Below, piece by piece: positions 12,431 through 24,486 of a stretch of DNA of 58,073 nt. The translations under genes and the position numbers were made by a program. Under the pieces are notes generated by a model. That model was not told the DNA's origin. It saw only the letters and a list, made by a program, of their open reading frames with translations, and made no database searches. The stretch comes from Purshia tridentata (lineage: Eukaryota; Streptophyta; Magnoliopsida; Rosales; Rosaceae): assembly GCA_003254885.1 (NCBI GenBank), contig QANT01001763.1, positions 1-58,073 on the forward strand. The letters are read 5' to 3'. The first letter of the stretch is position 1; every line of letters begins with the position of its first letter.

Positions 12431-13260
12431 CATTTTTTTCTAAGCTTTCAAGGATGATCATCTAAATAGCTGTGCTTTCTCAACGAGTTTCGTGTGCCAA
12501 CTCAAACTCGAATCGCAACGATGTCTTTGTCTCCTCCTCTGATGCCTCCGAGTTCAATCTGACTAGAGTCATCGAGTACCAACGCAACAACGACAATCGG
12601 TTGGATAATGAGAGTAGATGAGAGATGAGAGAAAACTGATGATGAGAGCAGCTGAGATGAGAGAAGAACAAAACCCTAAAATATAATCTCTCAACGATGT
12701 AATGTGTGAGCAACCCTAGAATTCTAACTAAGTATATACAGTCTTAACACAACATGGAAACCAAATCTTTTGAATAAGAAGGTAAACGTGTGAAGATAAA
12801 ACTGAAAACGTACTTTGCAATTGTTTCCACATATGATGGGATTGATCCCACAGATTGCACAAAGAAAAGCAAAACTAGCATTGTGCAATCAATCCCAGTT
12901 ATGGTGAGATCAATCCCACAGAACTACACATAAGGCAAAAATGACAAAATTTGACTATGTGCGATTGATCCCAAAGATTATGGGATCGATCCCAGATAAC
13001 ACACTTCAAAAGTACATTTTGTCCTAAAACAGTTCTCTTAAAAAACTGAACATGCAACCAACTAAATATGAATCTAATATGATGTATGTATGAATGTGAG
13101 AATGAACATTTACTGAAGGAACTCGAACTCATTGAACCAAAGTTAAGCATGTTGCTCTTTAAGCATGAACCTTCAAAACACAGCTTGATGACTCACTAGA
13201 CCTAGAAATAACTCAAACTTACAAACTTAGAGTTTTGACACTAGAAAATTGCCAATTACA
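12430..13260 (-). mobile_element. Possible LTR (copia-like) remnant
   Basis: Read on the minus strand, this segment has a TATA-like TGTATATACTTA (plus-strand 12730-12741). A leader-like stretch follows, with AGGGTTTTGTTCTTCTCTCA and CT-rich sequence. It also holds a cluster of near-palindromic GGGATYGATCCC words at about 12836-12850, 12886-12915 and 12962-12995. Such words and a promoter-like core are frequent in plant copia LTRs. I could not find the TG/CA ends, a primer-binding site or any gag/pol frame, so this is a weak call. Confidence 0.3.
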
Positions 13261-16200
13261 TGCATAATATTACATTATCAACCAACCAAACTGACTATTG
13301 AGGGTGGATTATCGGTTGCAACCGACTCTTAAAGATAGATTATTTTTGGGTCGGTTTTCAGTAAAAACCAACTCATTCTCACCCTTACCTCATATTATTA
13401 ATTAACAAAAATGTTCAAAACAGTCATTTTTTATTTTGGAATACTAACTTATTACATATATATATCAACTCGTGGCTGTGAGAAGTGGAGTTTAATTAAA
13501 GATGTGAAGCTAATCAAGCTATCTCATCATCTTATCGTCATATTACAATTAATTAATTATTTATAATTTACGGAAAAATTCTGTATTTGGAATTCTATAG
13601 ATTTGACTTTAGAAAATCAATAAATAAAAAAACCTAGAAGTCAACTTGTAGCCGTGAGCTGAGAAGGGGAATTATTAAAGCATATCTCTACAATTTTTGG
13701 CCTATTATTATGATTAATAAATAAAAAAGTACTTCATAAAAACACTCTTTATTTTTGGTATAGTAATAATTTATTTATTTTTCCAATGTTGGAAGAGATC
13801 ATAAATTCGAATTTTTCTTTTCTCAAATAAATAAATATTACTAATAATTAAAAGCTTATTATTGTTTAATGAAGTGGTACGCATTCCTCTACACCATATG
13901 AAAATATGAGATATGCCACCTACTTTCTAGACGTTGAACTTTGTGAACTCTTCTTTTGAAATTTGGGAACTCCACTTTTGAAATTTGGGAACTCTCCTTT
14001 TGAACTTTCATAGCTCATGCATAGCACATTAATACCCAAATTCTTTAACACACTTTCATAGCTCATGCATAGCTCAATGTTATATGAACCAAACATGTTT
14101 AATTTGAAGCCTTTATCGGTGTTTGAAACAAGTAGTTGTATTTTTGTCAACATACTTCAAACTATGTGTTGATAAAAGTTATGTAGAAGTTATAGGAAAA
14201 TAAATTAATGTAGGGTTTGTCGAGACAAAGTAGCGAGTACGTAGAGATGAGTTTAAGTTACTGCACTACCCACAGTTTTTAAGTCTATTATTAAACTTAT
14301 CTAATACTATTAATCAAAAAACATGAAATCCACTTTGTCAACTATAGTCTATATTATAAGTTTCTCTAAATAAATAAATAAAAAATTAGAATAATAGGAT
14401 AAGATGGTTGACAACTGACAAGCAGCTGAAAAAAGAACTATTAAAAACAATAGATCGATTTTAAAATTAAAAATATTTCAATTATTTCTTATCCAACTTA
14501 TCTCACTTTTTTCTTCACATTTTCTATAATATGATAGACAAACAATGTTCTTTAATAATATTATTATTAATAATTCCCTTGAGGTGAGTAGTATTATTTT
14601 GAACTTTACATGTGGTTTAGGTCTTGAAACTAGATTTATCAATTATCTACTCGTCTAGTGATATTTACTTATTTTTAGGGTTGTACATTAAAATTTTTCC
14701 TTTTTACTTAAAAAATGGTTAATACTCTTTGACGTGTTTTTACAAAGCTTCCTATATTTTCAAATTTCACACCCTAAATATCTCAACTTTAATTTCTCCG
14801 TCATAAAACCCCTTAATGACAGCAAGAATATTTAAATTTCTCTATAATCACAGCACACAATTTCAACAAACAAGAACAAGCCCAGAACGTACTAGTGCAA
14901 AGTTCGATCTTCTAGCACTCTCTTCATGACATCTCACTTTGTTTGGTGAATATTCTATATCCATCTTTCTGCATCTTCTGCTTAATTGCTTTCACTCCTC
15001 TCTCCATAACCTTACAAACACACGATGCACTCGTGCACAAAAACTCGTATTTTGGTTCAAAAGTTCTATTAGATTGTGATCGATAGGACTCGATAATGTA
15101 ATTCGAGGAATTGGGGATTTTTTTATTTTTTGTTTGCGTTTGAACAGCCAAACAATAGGATATACTAATCTTGGTTAGGGTTATTATTTAGGGTTAGTTA
15201 TTTGAATTTTTTGTGATGATCTCGTCATTTTACTAATACAAAGGAATTATGTGCAAAGAAATTAAACTTCAGGTAGTTAGAATGTGAAATTTAAAAATAT
15301 ATAAAAAAATGTCAAACCCAAAAGATGTTAGTACGTAAATAACCCATAAATAAAACGGTGTTAAAACTAAATACATATCATCCTTTAAACTAGCATACCT
15401 CAATAATTCTCTAATAATAATTTATAGAATTTTTTTAAAATGTAAGAGTTTTGCTAGTGGTTTATAATAATTTGGACTACTCTTTCTATTACTAATTGAC
15501 TTTGAAATAAATACATAAATTCCTTTATGATTTGAGAGCGAAGAAAGCAACGGTGAGCAAGAAACATATCGTCAAGTGCTCAGTACCATTTATGAGCACT
15601 TGATGCTTTTCTAATCAAGAAACATAATAACGATTATACTCTTATTTTCTGTTGAATATAATAATCCTTGTAATCTGAAAAGAAAAAACAAATTTAGAAA
15701 AGTTTCCTTTCTTTCCGATCCCAAAATGAATCACTAATTTTTTTTGTCTTTTTGAAAAAAGGGGGAAAAAAAAAGAGCTGATAAAAGACTAAAAGTCCAG
15801 AAGATTACGGGTAGTCGGGTACTAATTATTATCATCATGAACCCAAATCCAGATGTAGATCGTGAACGACCGGGAAACCAATGAATTTTAAATATGCCAC
15901 ATCCCGTACCAACACGTAAAAACGTCCTTGTGCATCCTCTGTGGGTCCACCTCCACCTCCACCTCCCAAGTCCTAACAAAAAAAACACACGTATTCGTTG
16001 ACGGACCCTAACACATCTCAGAAACGAAGAACAAAAAGCAGGGGTTACCAACTAAAGCAAGCCCTGGCAGCCAAACATGTCGTTTCTTCTTTTTCGTCAC
16101 TTTGACTTTTTAACGTTGCACGTGGAGTCGTCGGAAGAGGGGCAGTTTCGTAAATGTCCACTCGTAGTTGACTTGTAAACACACCACCAATACTGGAAAA

Positions 16201-16700
16201 CGTTCGTCACCGTAACCCAAACGTTTGTGTCAACCGTAATTAAATAAAAAACAATTATTATTCAAAGTTTAAGATTTTAAATATTAATAATTATTTTTTA
16301 GAAGAAGTATTAATAATTATTTACATATTATTGATAATTGATCATATATTATTATTACTATTTCTCTATGTTACGTATTCACGTCAAAGATTTCTCCGCG
16401 CCTAACATGTTTGATTGTTTTCCAAATTCAACGACGTAGAGCAATACTTCCCCTGAAATACTAATATTCATAAAAACCATTTATCTAGCAAACCAATGTG
16501 AACTGGGAATCTAGATTTTTGCGAAAATATTAAGATTCCGTGCTGTTTTGGTAACTTGGGCTACTGAGCTTTGCAAAAATATTAGCTTTGCAATTCCAGC
16601 TTCTCTTATTTTGGGTTTTTTAGCTGGTTGCGGGGAGACTGTTACCATATTTTCTCAGTAACCAAACGTGTCCCCTATTTTCTTGGGTTTTCTTTTTTTG
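13261..16700. other. Intergenic, no gene seen
   Basis: AT-rich sequence with no recognisable gene. The open frames on the minus strand at 13920-14153, 14924-15151 and 15734-16051 are short and of biased composition. The last comes from a CCTCCACCTCCACCTCC stretch near 15950. Two copies of 'ctttTGAAaTTTGGGAACTC' lie at 13953-14000, and 'CATAGCTCATGCATAGC' is repeated at 14007 and 14057, so small local duplications occur. 16060-16240 is richer in GC and could be regulatory. Confidence 0.45.
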
Positions 16701-17125
16701 GGAGCCTTTTGTTTTTGTGAAACAATGGGGTGGAGCTAGAAGCATATTGGGATTCATTGAACCTGGACACAATCTGTGCTTGATCTAAATCTTCTTCTCC
16801 TGCTTCTGCAAAGATTGCCCTTTGCCCTTTATTTTATAAATTAAATTTTTCAGGGACATGAGAACCATCGAGTGTGGGAAAGAGAAGGTGCTAAGCTAAT
16901 GCTTGCTGGGTTGTGCCTTTTGTGTGTGTATTGTATATAGTATTTGTTTCCCTTTTTATTTTTTTATTGTGTATTATTTTATCATTTATTTGGTTCTTTT
17001 GCCCTTTTTTGCACAGGGTTTTCGAGCTTTAAGTGGATTTTTTCAGAAAGGGAAGACCTTTTGGTTAGGTATAATTGTACCTCCCACTATCAGTGGCTTT
17101 CATGAGAAGCATATGTAGGAGGTAA
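16700..17125 (+). other. Possible upstream leader exon(s) of the sulfate transporter
   Basis: This segment is less AT-rich than its surroundings. It has a candidate internal exon from about 17019 (after TTTTTTGCACAG) to 17120 (before GTAAGA). It contains no convincing reading frame, so if transcribed it would be 5' UTR or non-coding RNA. The distance to the sulfate transporter start (about 2 kb) and the same orientation make a multi-exon leader possible. RNA data would be needed. Confidence 0.25.
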
Positions 17126-18297
17126 GATAAGACTCTGTTTTCAGACTTTTATTCTTCAACCCAAATACATACATGCATTTTGGAAAAGACCCAGTACCAC
17201 AAACAAAAAGAAGACAGAGAAACAATCTCTTGGTCTTGGTTCATATCATCCTCACCCTCATCAACATCAACATCTGTTTCTGATTTTATTCTTGCTCAAT
17301 TTGTGAAACTAGCTTTTATAGAGCAATGTAGGTGGAACCGTCAACCATGTATTAGATTCTAATAAAAGAGTGGCATTGTGTTATTGGGGTGAAGTTAATA
17401 TTAAAACTAAATAGTTTAAAGATTGTGCATCTCAATTGAATTGGTCAAGTTGTGTCTCTAAGGAATTCCAAAGTGGCATAATTGATTCTTGAACTTTTGT
17501 GCAAATTTAGATATAAAGTATGTTTTAATCCTTTTATGGGAATAGCATAATTTATCTGACACTAGTTTAAAGTTAAAGCCTTGGATGCTGCTATTACTTC
17601 ATATCAGCATCAATCAACATTGTTATTTCGACCTTACAACAAGAAATAATACAGTACAAAATTATGAGTTGAGCGTCTATAACAAGGTATTGCTTACAAC
17701 TTGGCCTATCTTCTTTCATGAAAATCGTATATACCTTTGTTTTTTTCCTTCTCTCTCCCTCCTTAAATTGTTGTTCATTTTCTCTTTGGTCACTCAAAAC
17801 CCATTGTGGTCCTCAAAAAATTCTTAGCATTAGGTGAAAAGCAGGCCATTGGTTGCTGCTCGAGAAGAACAAAGGTTTATCAAAATGGGGCCATAAATAA
17901 GGACCGATTTGACCTTTTTTGTTTTTTTCACTTAAGACACCCGTTAAAACTTGAAACTGTTCAAGATTCTAATTGCTGGTTGTGATGGACTTAACGTTGA
18001 AAATACGGTCTAGTAAATAATTATAAAAAAAGCAGGTATAATCTTCTGGTTTTCTAGCTCCTGCCATCTGTATCTTAAGTCAACACAATCTTCCAATACA
18101 AATTATATACTCTTAAGCACTACAATTATGGAAGCGATGATCAATTTGCTTACACCAATCACCAGAAATTTAATAATCTATTACTTGGCTAGTTGGAATT
18201 GAAATTTTTTACTTCACTTTGTTGGTTAATCATGTATATGTCATGTATGAGATCCAGATGCACAGCTTAATACTTATTTGTGCTTGTGTCTTTCAGC

Positions 18298-18372
18298 TTG
18301 AAAAGTTTGACCAGAAATCCTTTTTAAGTGCTTATATAAGGCTGAGCTTCCTAACTTCCTTCAGCAACTCAC
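18298..18372 (+). promoter_or_regulatory. SULTR leader exon or core promoter
   Basis: There are two readings. A TATA-like CTTATATAAG at 18331-18340 would put transcription start near 18365, with a short leader exon ending at 18372 before the strong donor GTAAGC. Alternatively CTTTCAG just before 18298 is an acceptor and the whole segment is an internal leader exon. In both cases the donor at 18373 would be spliced to an acceptor just upstream of the start codon (18748 or 19051). Confidence 0.45.
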
Positions 18373-18592
18373 GTAAGCCCTGTATACTTTCAAATAATTG
18401 TCTGCACAAAGCCTTCTTCAGCATCCATTTTTTTCATTGGGTTAGATTCAGTCTCTACAACTACCACTTTTGGCTGAAAAGTTATATTATGTGCACTTCT
18501 TTGAACTGAATATGTGTTCACTGAGACCAATATTCCTATAGACTAGTTAGTTGATTAGTGAACCTTAAAAGGTTGAAAGTAGAGGCTGTGAA

Positions 18593-18895
18593 AAAAACAT
18601 GCTTCATGCAGCTAGAAACTGCTCCCTAATGGTTTATTGCAGCCCTTTACACTTCTGAGTTCCGTCTGCTCTATCGCTTTGTTCATAATAAGAATCAGTA
18701 TTCTGACATGTCTAGTCATGGTTTGTTTTGCTTTGTGATGCACTGCAGGTGAACTGAATATCCATGGCTTCGGTTCATTCAAGCAGCGAGGACCTTGAAG
18801 GGAAAGAGATGGAAACCAGAAGTTTGCCATCTTCGCGCCATAATTCACAGGGCGGAACTTTCATTCATAAAGTGGGAGTTCCCCCAAAGCAAAAA
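18593..18895 (+). pseudogene. Tandem duplicate of SULTR first coding exon (upstream, dead-end copy)
   Basis: This segment repeats at 18896-19196 with a period of 303 bp and only a handful of substitutions. The duplicated unit carries the end of the leader intron, the acceptor (CACTGCAG here, CACTACAG downstream), the start codon context ATCCATGG and the first 43 or so codons (ATG at 18764). Here the frame runs past the duplication joint into intron-derived sequence and stops at 18961, giving 65 aa. No good donor follows the coding part. It therefore cannot encode a transporter and acts as a duplicated, probably skipped exon. Confidence 0.85.
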
Positions 18896-19066
18896 AAAAA
18901 CATGCTTCATGCAGCTAGAAACTGCTCCCTGATGGTTTATTGCAGCCCTTTACACTTCTGAGTTCCGTCTGCTCTATTGCTTTGTTCATAATAAGAATCA
19001 GTATTCTGACATGTCTAGTCATGGTTTGTTTTGCTTTGTGATGCACTACAGGTGAACTGAATATCC

Positions 19067-22000
19067 ATGGCTTCGGTTCATTCAAGCAGCGAGGACCTTG
19101 AAGGGAAAGAGTTGGAAACCAGAAGTTTGCCATCTTCGCGCCATAATTCACAGGGCGGAACGTTCATTCATAAAGTGGGAGTTCCCCCAAAGCAAAATCT
19201 CTTCAAGGAATTCACAGCCACCCTGAAAGAAACATTCTTTTCAGATGATCCTCTAAGGTCCTTCAAGCATCAACCAAGGTCACGGAAATTCGTCCTTGGC
19301 CTGCAGGCCATTTTCCCCATACTTGAATGGGGGAGAGGTTACAATCTATTGAAATTTAGGGGGGACCTAATTGCTGGACTGACTATTGCTAGTCTCTGCA
19401 TTCCTCAGGTAACTTATCTACTTATTAGATGCATAGATAGAAGGGAAATAAAGAATAGCAAATTTATGTCATTTTCCATTTACAAGTTCTAATGATTTTC
19501 TCAACTGACAATCAGGACATTGGCTATGCAAAACTTGCAAATATGGCTCCCCAGTATGGATTGTGTAAGTATCTATGTTACTCAACAACACCTTCCATTG
19601 CTTATAGCGGTTTTCCTTGGATATTGTGGTGAGACTTCTCTTCTATTGTTCCAAACTTTTCAGACTCGAGCTTTGTTCCGCCATTGATCTATGCTGTCAT
19701 GGGTAGCTCAAGAGATATAGCCATCGGACCTGTGGCTGTTGTGTCTCTCCTGTTGGGTACTCTGCTTCAGAATGAGATTGACCCCACCACAAATCCATCA
19801 GACTACCGGCGGCTGGCATTCACGGCTACATTTTTTGCAGGGATCACCCAAGCTACCCTTGGGATTTTGAGGTAATTGAGTACTTTAGCTCTCTGGGTCT
19901 CAAAGGAAACTTTACATCTTAAATGTTTCTTACCATACTTCTTATTCTATCTTTGAAGGCCTTTGGGCTTCTGTTCTCTGTGATAATATTATTCTGGTTT
20001 TATCTTTTTGTTATCAGGATGGGATTCTTGATTGATTTTCTATCTCATGCTGCCATCGTTGGATTTATGGGTGGAGCTGCCATCACAATTGCCCTCCAAC
20101 AGCTTAAGGGTTTTCTTGGCATAAAAAAGTTCACAAAGAAAACTGATATTATCTCTGTAATGCACTCAGTATTTGACTCGGCCCATCACGGGGTAAGCTC
20201 TGTCTACCTCTCTAACTCAATGGTTAATGTATTTTTCACTACTTCTATCCTTTCCTTCTAAATAGAGTCTGAAACCTGCAACATCAAGTTACTGAATCCT
20301 ATAATACAAAATTTTGCAGTGGAACTGGCAGACAATAGTCATCGGAGCATCATTTTTGTCGTTTCTTATAGTTTCCAAATATATTGTAAGCCCCAAAACC
20401 TTACCACCCTTACCAAATATGATTCAAGCTTGTTAATTCTTGTCTGATTTCACATGTTTTTGGGAGCAGGCAAAGAAGAACAATAAGTTCTTCTGGGTTT
20501 CGGCAATTGCCCCACTGATATCAGTTATCCTGTCCACTTTTTTTGTGTACATAACTCGTGCAGATAAAGAAGGGGTTGAAATTGTAAGTACTTTAAGTTA
20601 AATTTTTCTTCCTCTTTTCTCGTACTATTATTGTACAGATAGCAAGGGTGATAGCAGCTATCAGCAGCAATACTAACAGTTTATTTATGTATGAAGGTGA
20701 GACATATAGTAAAAGGAATCAATCCTCCATCTGTGGATAAAATATTTTTCACTGGTGACTATCTCGCAAAGGGTTTTAAGATTGGCGTTGTGGCTGGCAT
20801 GATAGCATTGACAGTGAGCAATCTCATAATCCATTTCCTCTAACCAAGAAAAGATTTGATATAACTTCTTGTATCTAAACCCTTTCTTAATTCTAATTCT
20901 CTCGTTTTGGCATGACCAGGAAGCCATAGCAATTGGAAGAACTTTTGCTTCCATGAAGGACTACCAATTAGATGGAAACAAAGAAATGGTGGCTCTAGGG
21001 ACCATGAATATTGTTGGCTCAATGACTTCCTGCTATGTGGCGACAGGTGAGAAGAAAGTTCCATCTGATTTACATGAATTACATACTATTAGGACAACAA
21101 TGCAGAACAATATTTGGGAATGCATGCTTATGCCTGATAAGTATTGATTCCTACTGCCTCTTGTTCTAGCAGCCATGGAGTCATGGACCAACTGTTTTAT
21201 GAAAAAGTTCGACAAGTAATGTGAATTTGTATTTTGTACCAGAGATCTTATAAAAAGCTTTGAAGGTGGATTATTGCATAATACTGTGCCAAATTTCAAA
21301 CCTAGTAACTACATGGTTCGGTGATAGTCTAAGAGGTTAAGCAATAAGCATATGTAGAACCCTGGACATGGTTTCTAGAGGGAGTGAGGGACATGAGACT
21401 AAGAACATGGAATATAACTGACTATATGCACTCATACTTGCAGGTTCATTCTCTCGCTCGGCAGTGAATTACATGGCGGGCTGCCAAACTGCAGTCTCTA
21501 ATATTGTGATGTCCATTGTGGTTTTTCTAACCTTGCAATTCATTACACCTCTTTTTAAGTACACCCCAAATGCCATTCTTGCTGCTATCATCATATCTGC
21601 TGTGATCAACCTAATCGACTTCCAAGCAGCAATCCTTATATGGAAGATTGATAAATTTGATTTTGTCGCTTGCATGGGAGCCTTCTTTGGTGTAATCTTT
21701 GCATCTGTTGAGATAGGCCTCTTAATTGCGGTATAAATTATTATCGACAACCACCTTAGATTCCAATACTATTATACAGAGATCAGTGGTTTAAGTTAAC
21801 ATATGTTTCTGTTCAGGTGTCAATATCCTTTGCTAAAATCCTCTTACAAGTTACCAGGCCACGTACTGCAATTCTTGGGAAGATTCCTAGGACAACTGTG
21901 TATAGAAACATCCAACAATATCCAGATGCAACTAAGGTTCCAGGTGTTATGATCGTAAGAGTTGATTCTGCAATTTACTTCTCCAACTCCAATTACATTA

Positions 22001-23117
22001 AGGAGAGGTATAGATGCTCTCTCTGTTATACTCAGTTTATTTAATTCTTGAGTTGTAAGAAAAAAACCAAAGTAATACTATGACCTGCCATCTATATACT
22101 TCTGATTACCTTAAATTGAGAGCTGACCCGCCATCTATATACTTCTGATTACCTTAAAATGAGAGCTGATCATAGCACAGAAAGTTAATCTAAATTGACT
22201 ATGATTACAAGAACCACAGATGTGACGAAACCCCACAGGGAGAAAGGCTAAGTGATATAACAGAAGAAGATGAGAGAGTTAACTTTTTAATTAGTTATAT
22301 GTCTATCTTATGGACTCATTATCTTTTGGATCTTAGTTGCTAAGCTTTTCCATAATTAAAAGTTGAAAATGTTAACTGCCAAACTAAGCTGTATCTTGGA
22401 CTTACTAAAGCTTTTGTACTAGTAACCTGCAGCATGGGGTATTAAGTCATTATGTTAGTTTTAGTAGTCTATATGGCCTCACCATGGAAAGAACCTAGAA
22501 ATAAGCTGATTTTGATTTTTCAATCTGTCAACATAATCAGACTGCTACTAGCTTTTGTGAAGCTGAGGTTCAACTTTCTTGCAGGATTTTGAGATGGTTA
22601 GCAGATGAAGAAGAACAGTTAAAAGCAGCCTACCTACCAAATATTCAGTTTTTGATAGTTGAAATGTCACGTGAGCAGTTTTTTCTTTTAACCGACTCTT
22701 TAAAATCAAACAGCCTGTAGGGTGAATCATCATTCTTGGTCTCATCTAAACTCATTTCTCCTGGTGTCTTGTGTTTATTGCAGCCGTGACTGACATTGAC
22801 ACCAGTGGAATTCATGCCCTGGAAGAGTTGCATAGGAGTCTCCAAAAGAGAGAGATTCAGGTAGAATTACATGCACACCATGTCATCCAGTACTTGTGTT
22901 AACAAAAATCATACTGTGATTCTGTGTGATATGAATTTGTTCAAATTTCCTTACCTCCAAGCTTGTTGTGCAGCTTGTTCTTGCGAATCCCGGTCCAGTG
23001 GTGATCGACAAGCTTCATGCATCCCCGGTTGCAAATTTGATCGGTGAAGACAGAATTTTTCTCACTGTTGCAGAAGCTGTCTCAGCCTGTTCTCCAAAAT
23101 GGGTGGAAGAAGCTTGA
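19067..23117 (+). CDS. SULTR1: Group 1 (high-affinity type) sulfate transporter, SULTR1
   Basis: Thirteen coding exons: 19067-19408, 19516-19564, 19664-19871, 20018-20192, 20320-20385, 20470-20583, 20697-20813, 20920-21046, 21444-21730, 21817-22007, 22585-22670, 22784-22860 and 22974-23117. They join in phase to 660 aa, the usual SULTR length. The N-terminal [15 protein letters not shown] is followed by the SLC26 membrane core. Landmarks include [55 protein letters not shown] and [16 protein letters not shown]. The C-terminus is a STAS domain containing [20 protein letters not shown], whose Thr/Ser are the known regulatory site. Close agreement with Arabidopsis SULTR1;1/1;2/1;3 across the core ([36 protein letters not shown]) places it in group 1, proton-coupled sulfate symporters of the plasma membrane in root uptake or phloem loading. 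Which member it is cannot be decided here. All introns used are GT-AG. The downstream ATG is chosen because the identical upstream one leads to a stop. Confidence 0.95.
22082..22167. repeat. Two 43-bp tandem units in SULTR intron 10
   Basis: Two consecutive units (22082-22124 and 22125-22167) read GACCTGCCATCTATATAC and GACCCGCCATCTATATAC, then the same TTCTGATTACCTTAAA. They differ at two positions and lie in the intron between the exons ending at 22007 and starting at 22585. Confidence 0.9.
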
Positions 23118-24255
23118 TGAGAAAATGGAAGGTGATGGTTGTATGAGAGAAATGGGATGCACAAGTATGTTTGGAATGGAAAAGGGAGGCATAACGGGTT
23201 CATTTGAGTAGTGGATGATGGGGAAGCAATTATGAAAGTGGTAAGGTGGAGTACCTGGCTCCAATGCAAGTAAAGAAAATAACATCATAAAAAGGTGCAC
23301 AATGTTGCCCTCGCATAAGCAATAAAGGCTTTAAATTAAAAAAATATCCATAGAATGAAAATCCAACTGTTAACTCTCCCTCTCTAAGATTGTAACCTCA
23401 TACGTATCTCCCTTTGTGTAGTTTCAATTTCTCACTGCCTCATATGCCTGAGAAATTGAAGAATTTTGTTTCCACTTACTTGATAAATGCAATTTGCGTT
23501 TCTCTTGGCGAGCATCTACCATATATAAACTTGCTTCTTTGTTTTTGTTTGGTTTTCTTTTTGGAAATAATCTGTATCTTTTTATTCTGTATGGGCCAGT
23601 ATATCAAGTCACTTTTACCAATATTTTCCTATTGGAATCAACACCAAAACAAGCTTCATGACATGCACTTGCATCATATATCAAACTATGAACTACAATG
23701 ATAATGATTAGTGTTGGAACCATTCTGTCTAAATGGTGTTGTTTTTCAGTTTCTACACATTCCAACGCTGCAATGCAATAGTTTCTTTGGGTTGATAGAA
23801 GCTAGTGGCATGTAGGCTACAACAAAAGAAGTTCAGCCTTATTTCAAATCATAAAAAGGCTACTCAAGTATTATATAAACTAAAATTGTTGCTTCTAAAA
23901 AAACTCCACATATATTATTGAATTATCCAACTCAAAACCTTTAAGTTATTACTTAGACCAAGGCCCTCATCACATGAACTCCTCTTTTGCATGGTCCTAC
24001 AAGCCGTTGGGCGGAAAGACTCGAGTATATATAGACCTAGCCATATAATCTCAACAATGTGAAAATAGTTATCAACATATATAACACTATCACAACAGTG
24101 CACATCCATACATTTGAGCTCACAAGGCAATGATTTTGTCTTAGGATTTAATGCTTCTCCTGAAAATGGGCTTTCAGAAGCCCAAAGGTGATCGCAATGA
24201 GAATTAAACTCCAACTCTATCCCACCCATATCAATACTTAGAGCCAATATGTAAA
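23118..24255. other. SULTR 3' UTR then intergenic
   Basis: The transporter's 3' UTR probably covers the first 200-300 bp; AATAAAGG at about 23321 could serve as a polyadenylation signal. No gene is visible in the remainder. The 110-codon minus frame at 23915-24247 has no recognisable motif. Confidence 0.5.
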
Positions 24256-24259
24256 GGGT

Positions 24260-24486
24260 CAGGCTATTCTGACCATCCTAAATTACTAAGTTGATCACTT
24301 TTAGGCTATTTGATAATAGTCTACCGAAATGTTTGCGTTATTTCGGTAGCTAACTACCGGACTCTTTTGTATATTTGTACCATTTGACAATAGTCTACCG
24401 AAATAACACAAATATTTCGATAGACTATTATCGAATGGCCCAAAAGTGGTCAACTTAATAATTCAAAGTGGTTAAAATAGCCTGGG
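24260..24486. mobile_element. Foldback element, imperfect inverted repeat
   Basis: The left arm, about 24261-24350 (AGGCTATTCTGACC, then CACTTTTAGGCTATTTGATAAT and AGTCTACCGAAAT), is matched by the reverse complement of about 24395-24485. The inner parts pair best: TAGACTATTATC with AAAAGTGGTCAACTTA at 24421-24456. Inside, short copies of TAGTCTACCGAAAT recur. There is no ORF and I could not identify a target-site duplication, so the superfamily is open. Confidence 0.65.

Noticed and set aside
12836..12995. Clustered GGGATYGATCCC words as a possible CRISPR-like or operator array
   Set aside because: Irregular spacing, a plant nuclear context and a better fit to an LTR remnant.
15734..16051. 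105-codon minus-strand ORF with Arg/Trp repeats
   Set aside because: Produced by the CCTCCACCTCCACCTCC tract; no family resemblance.
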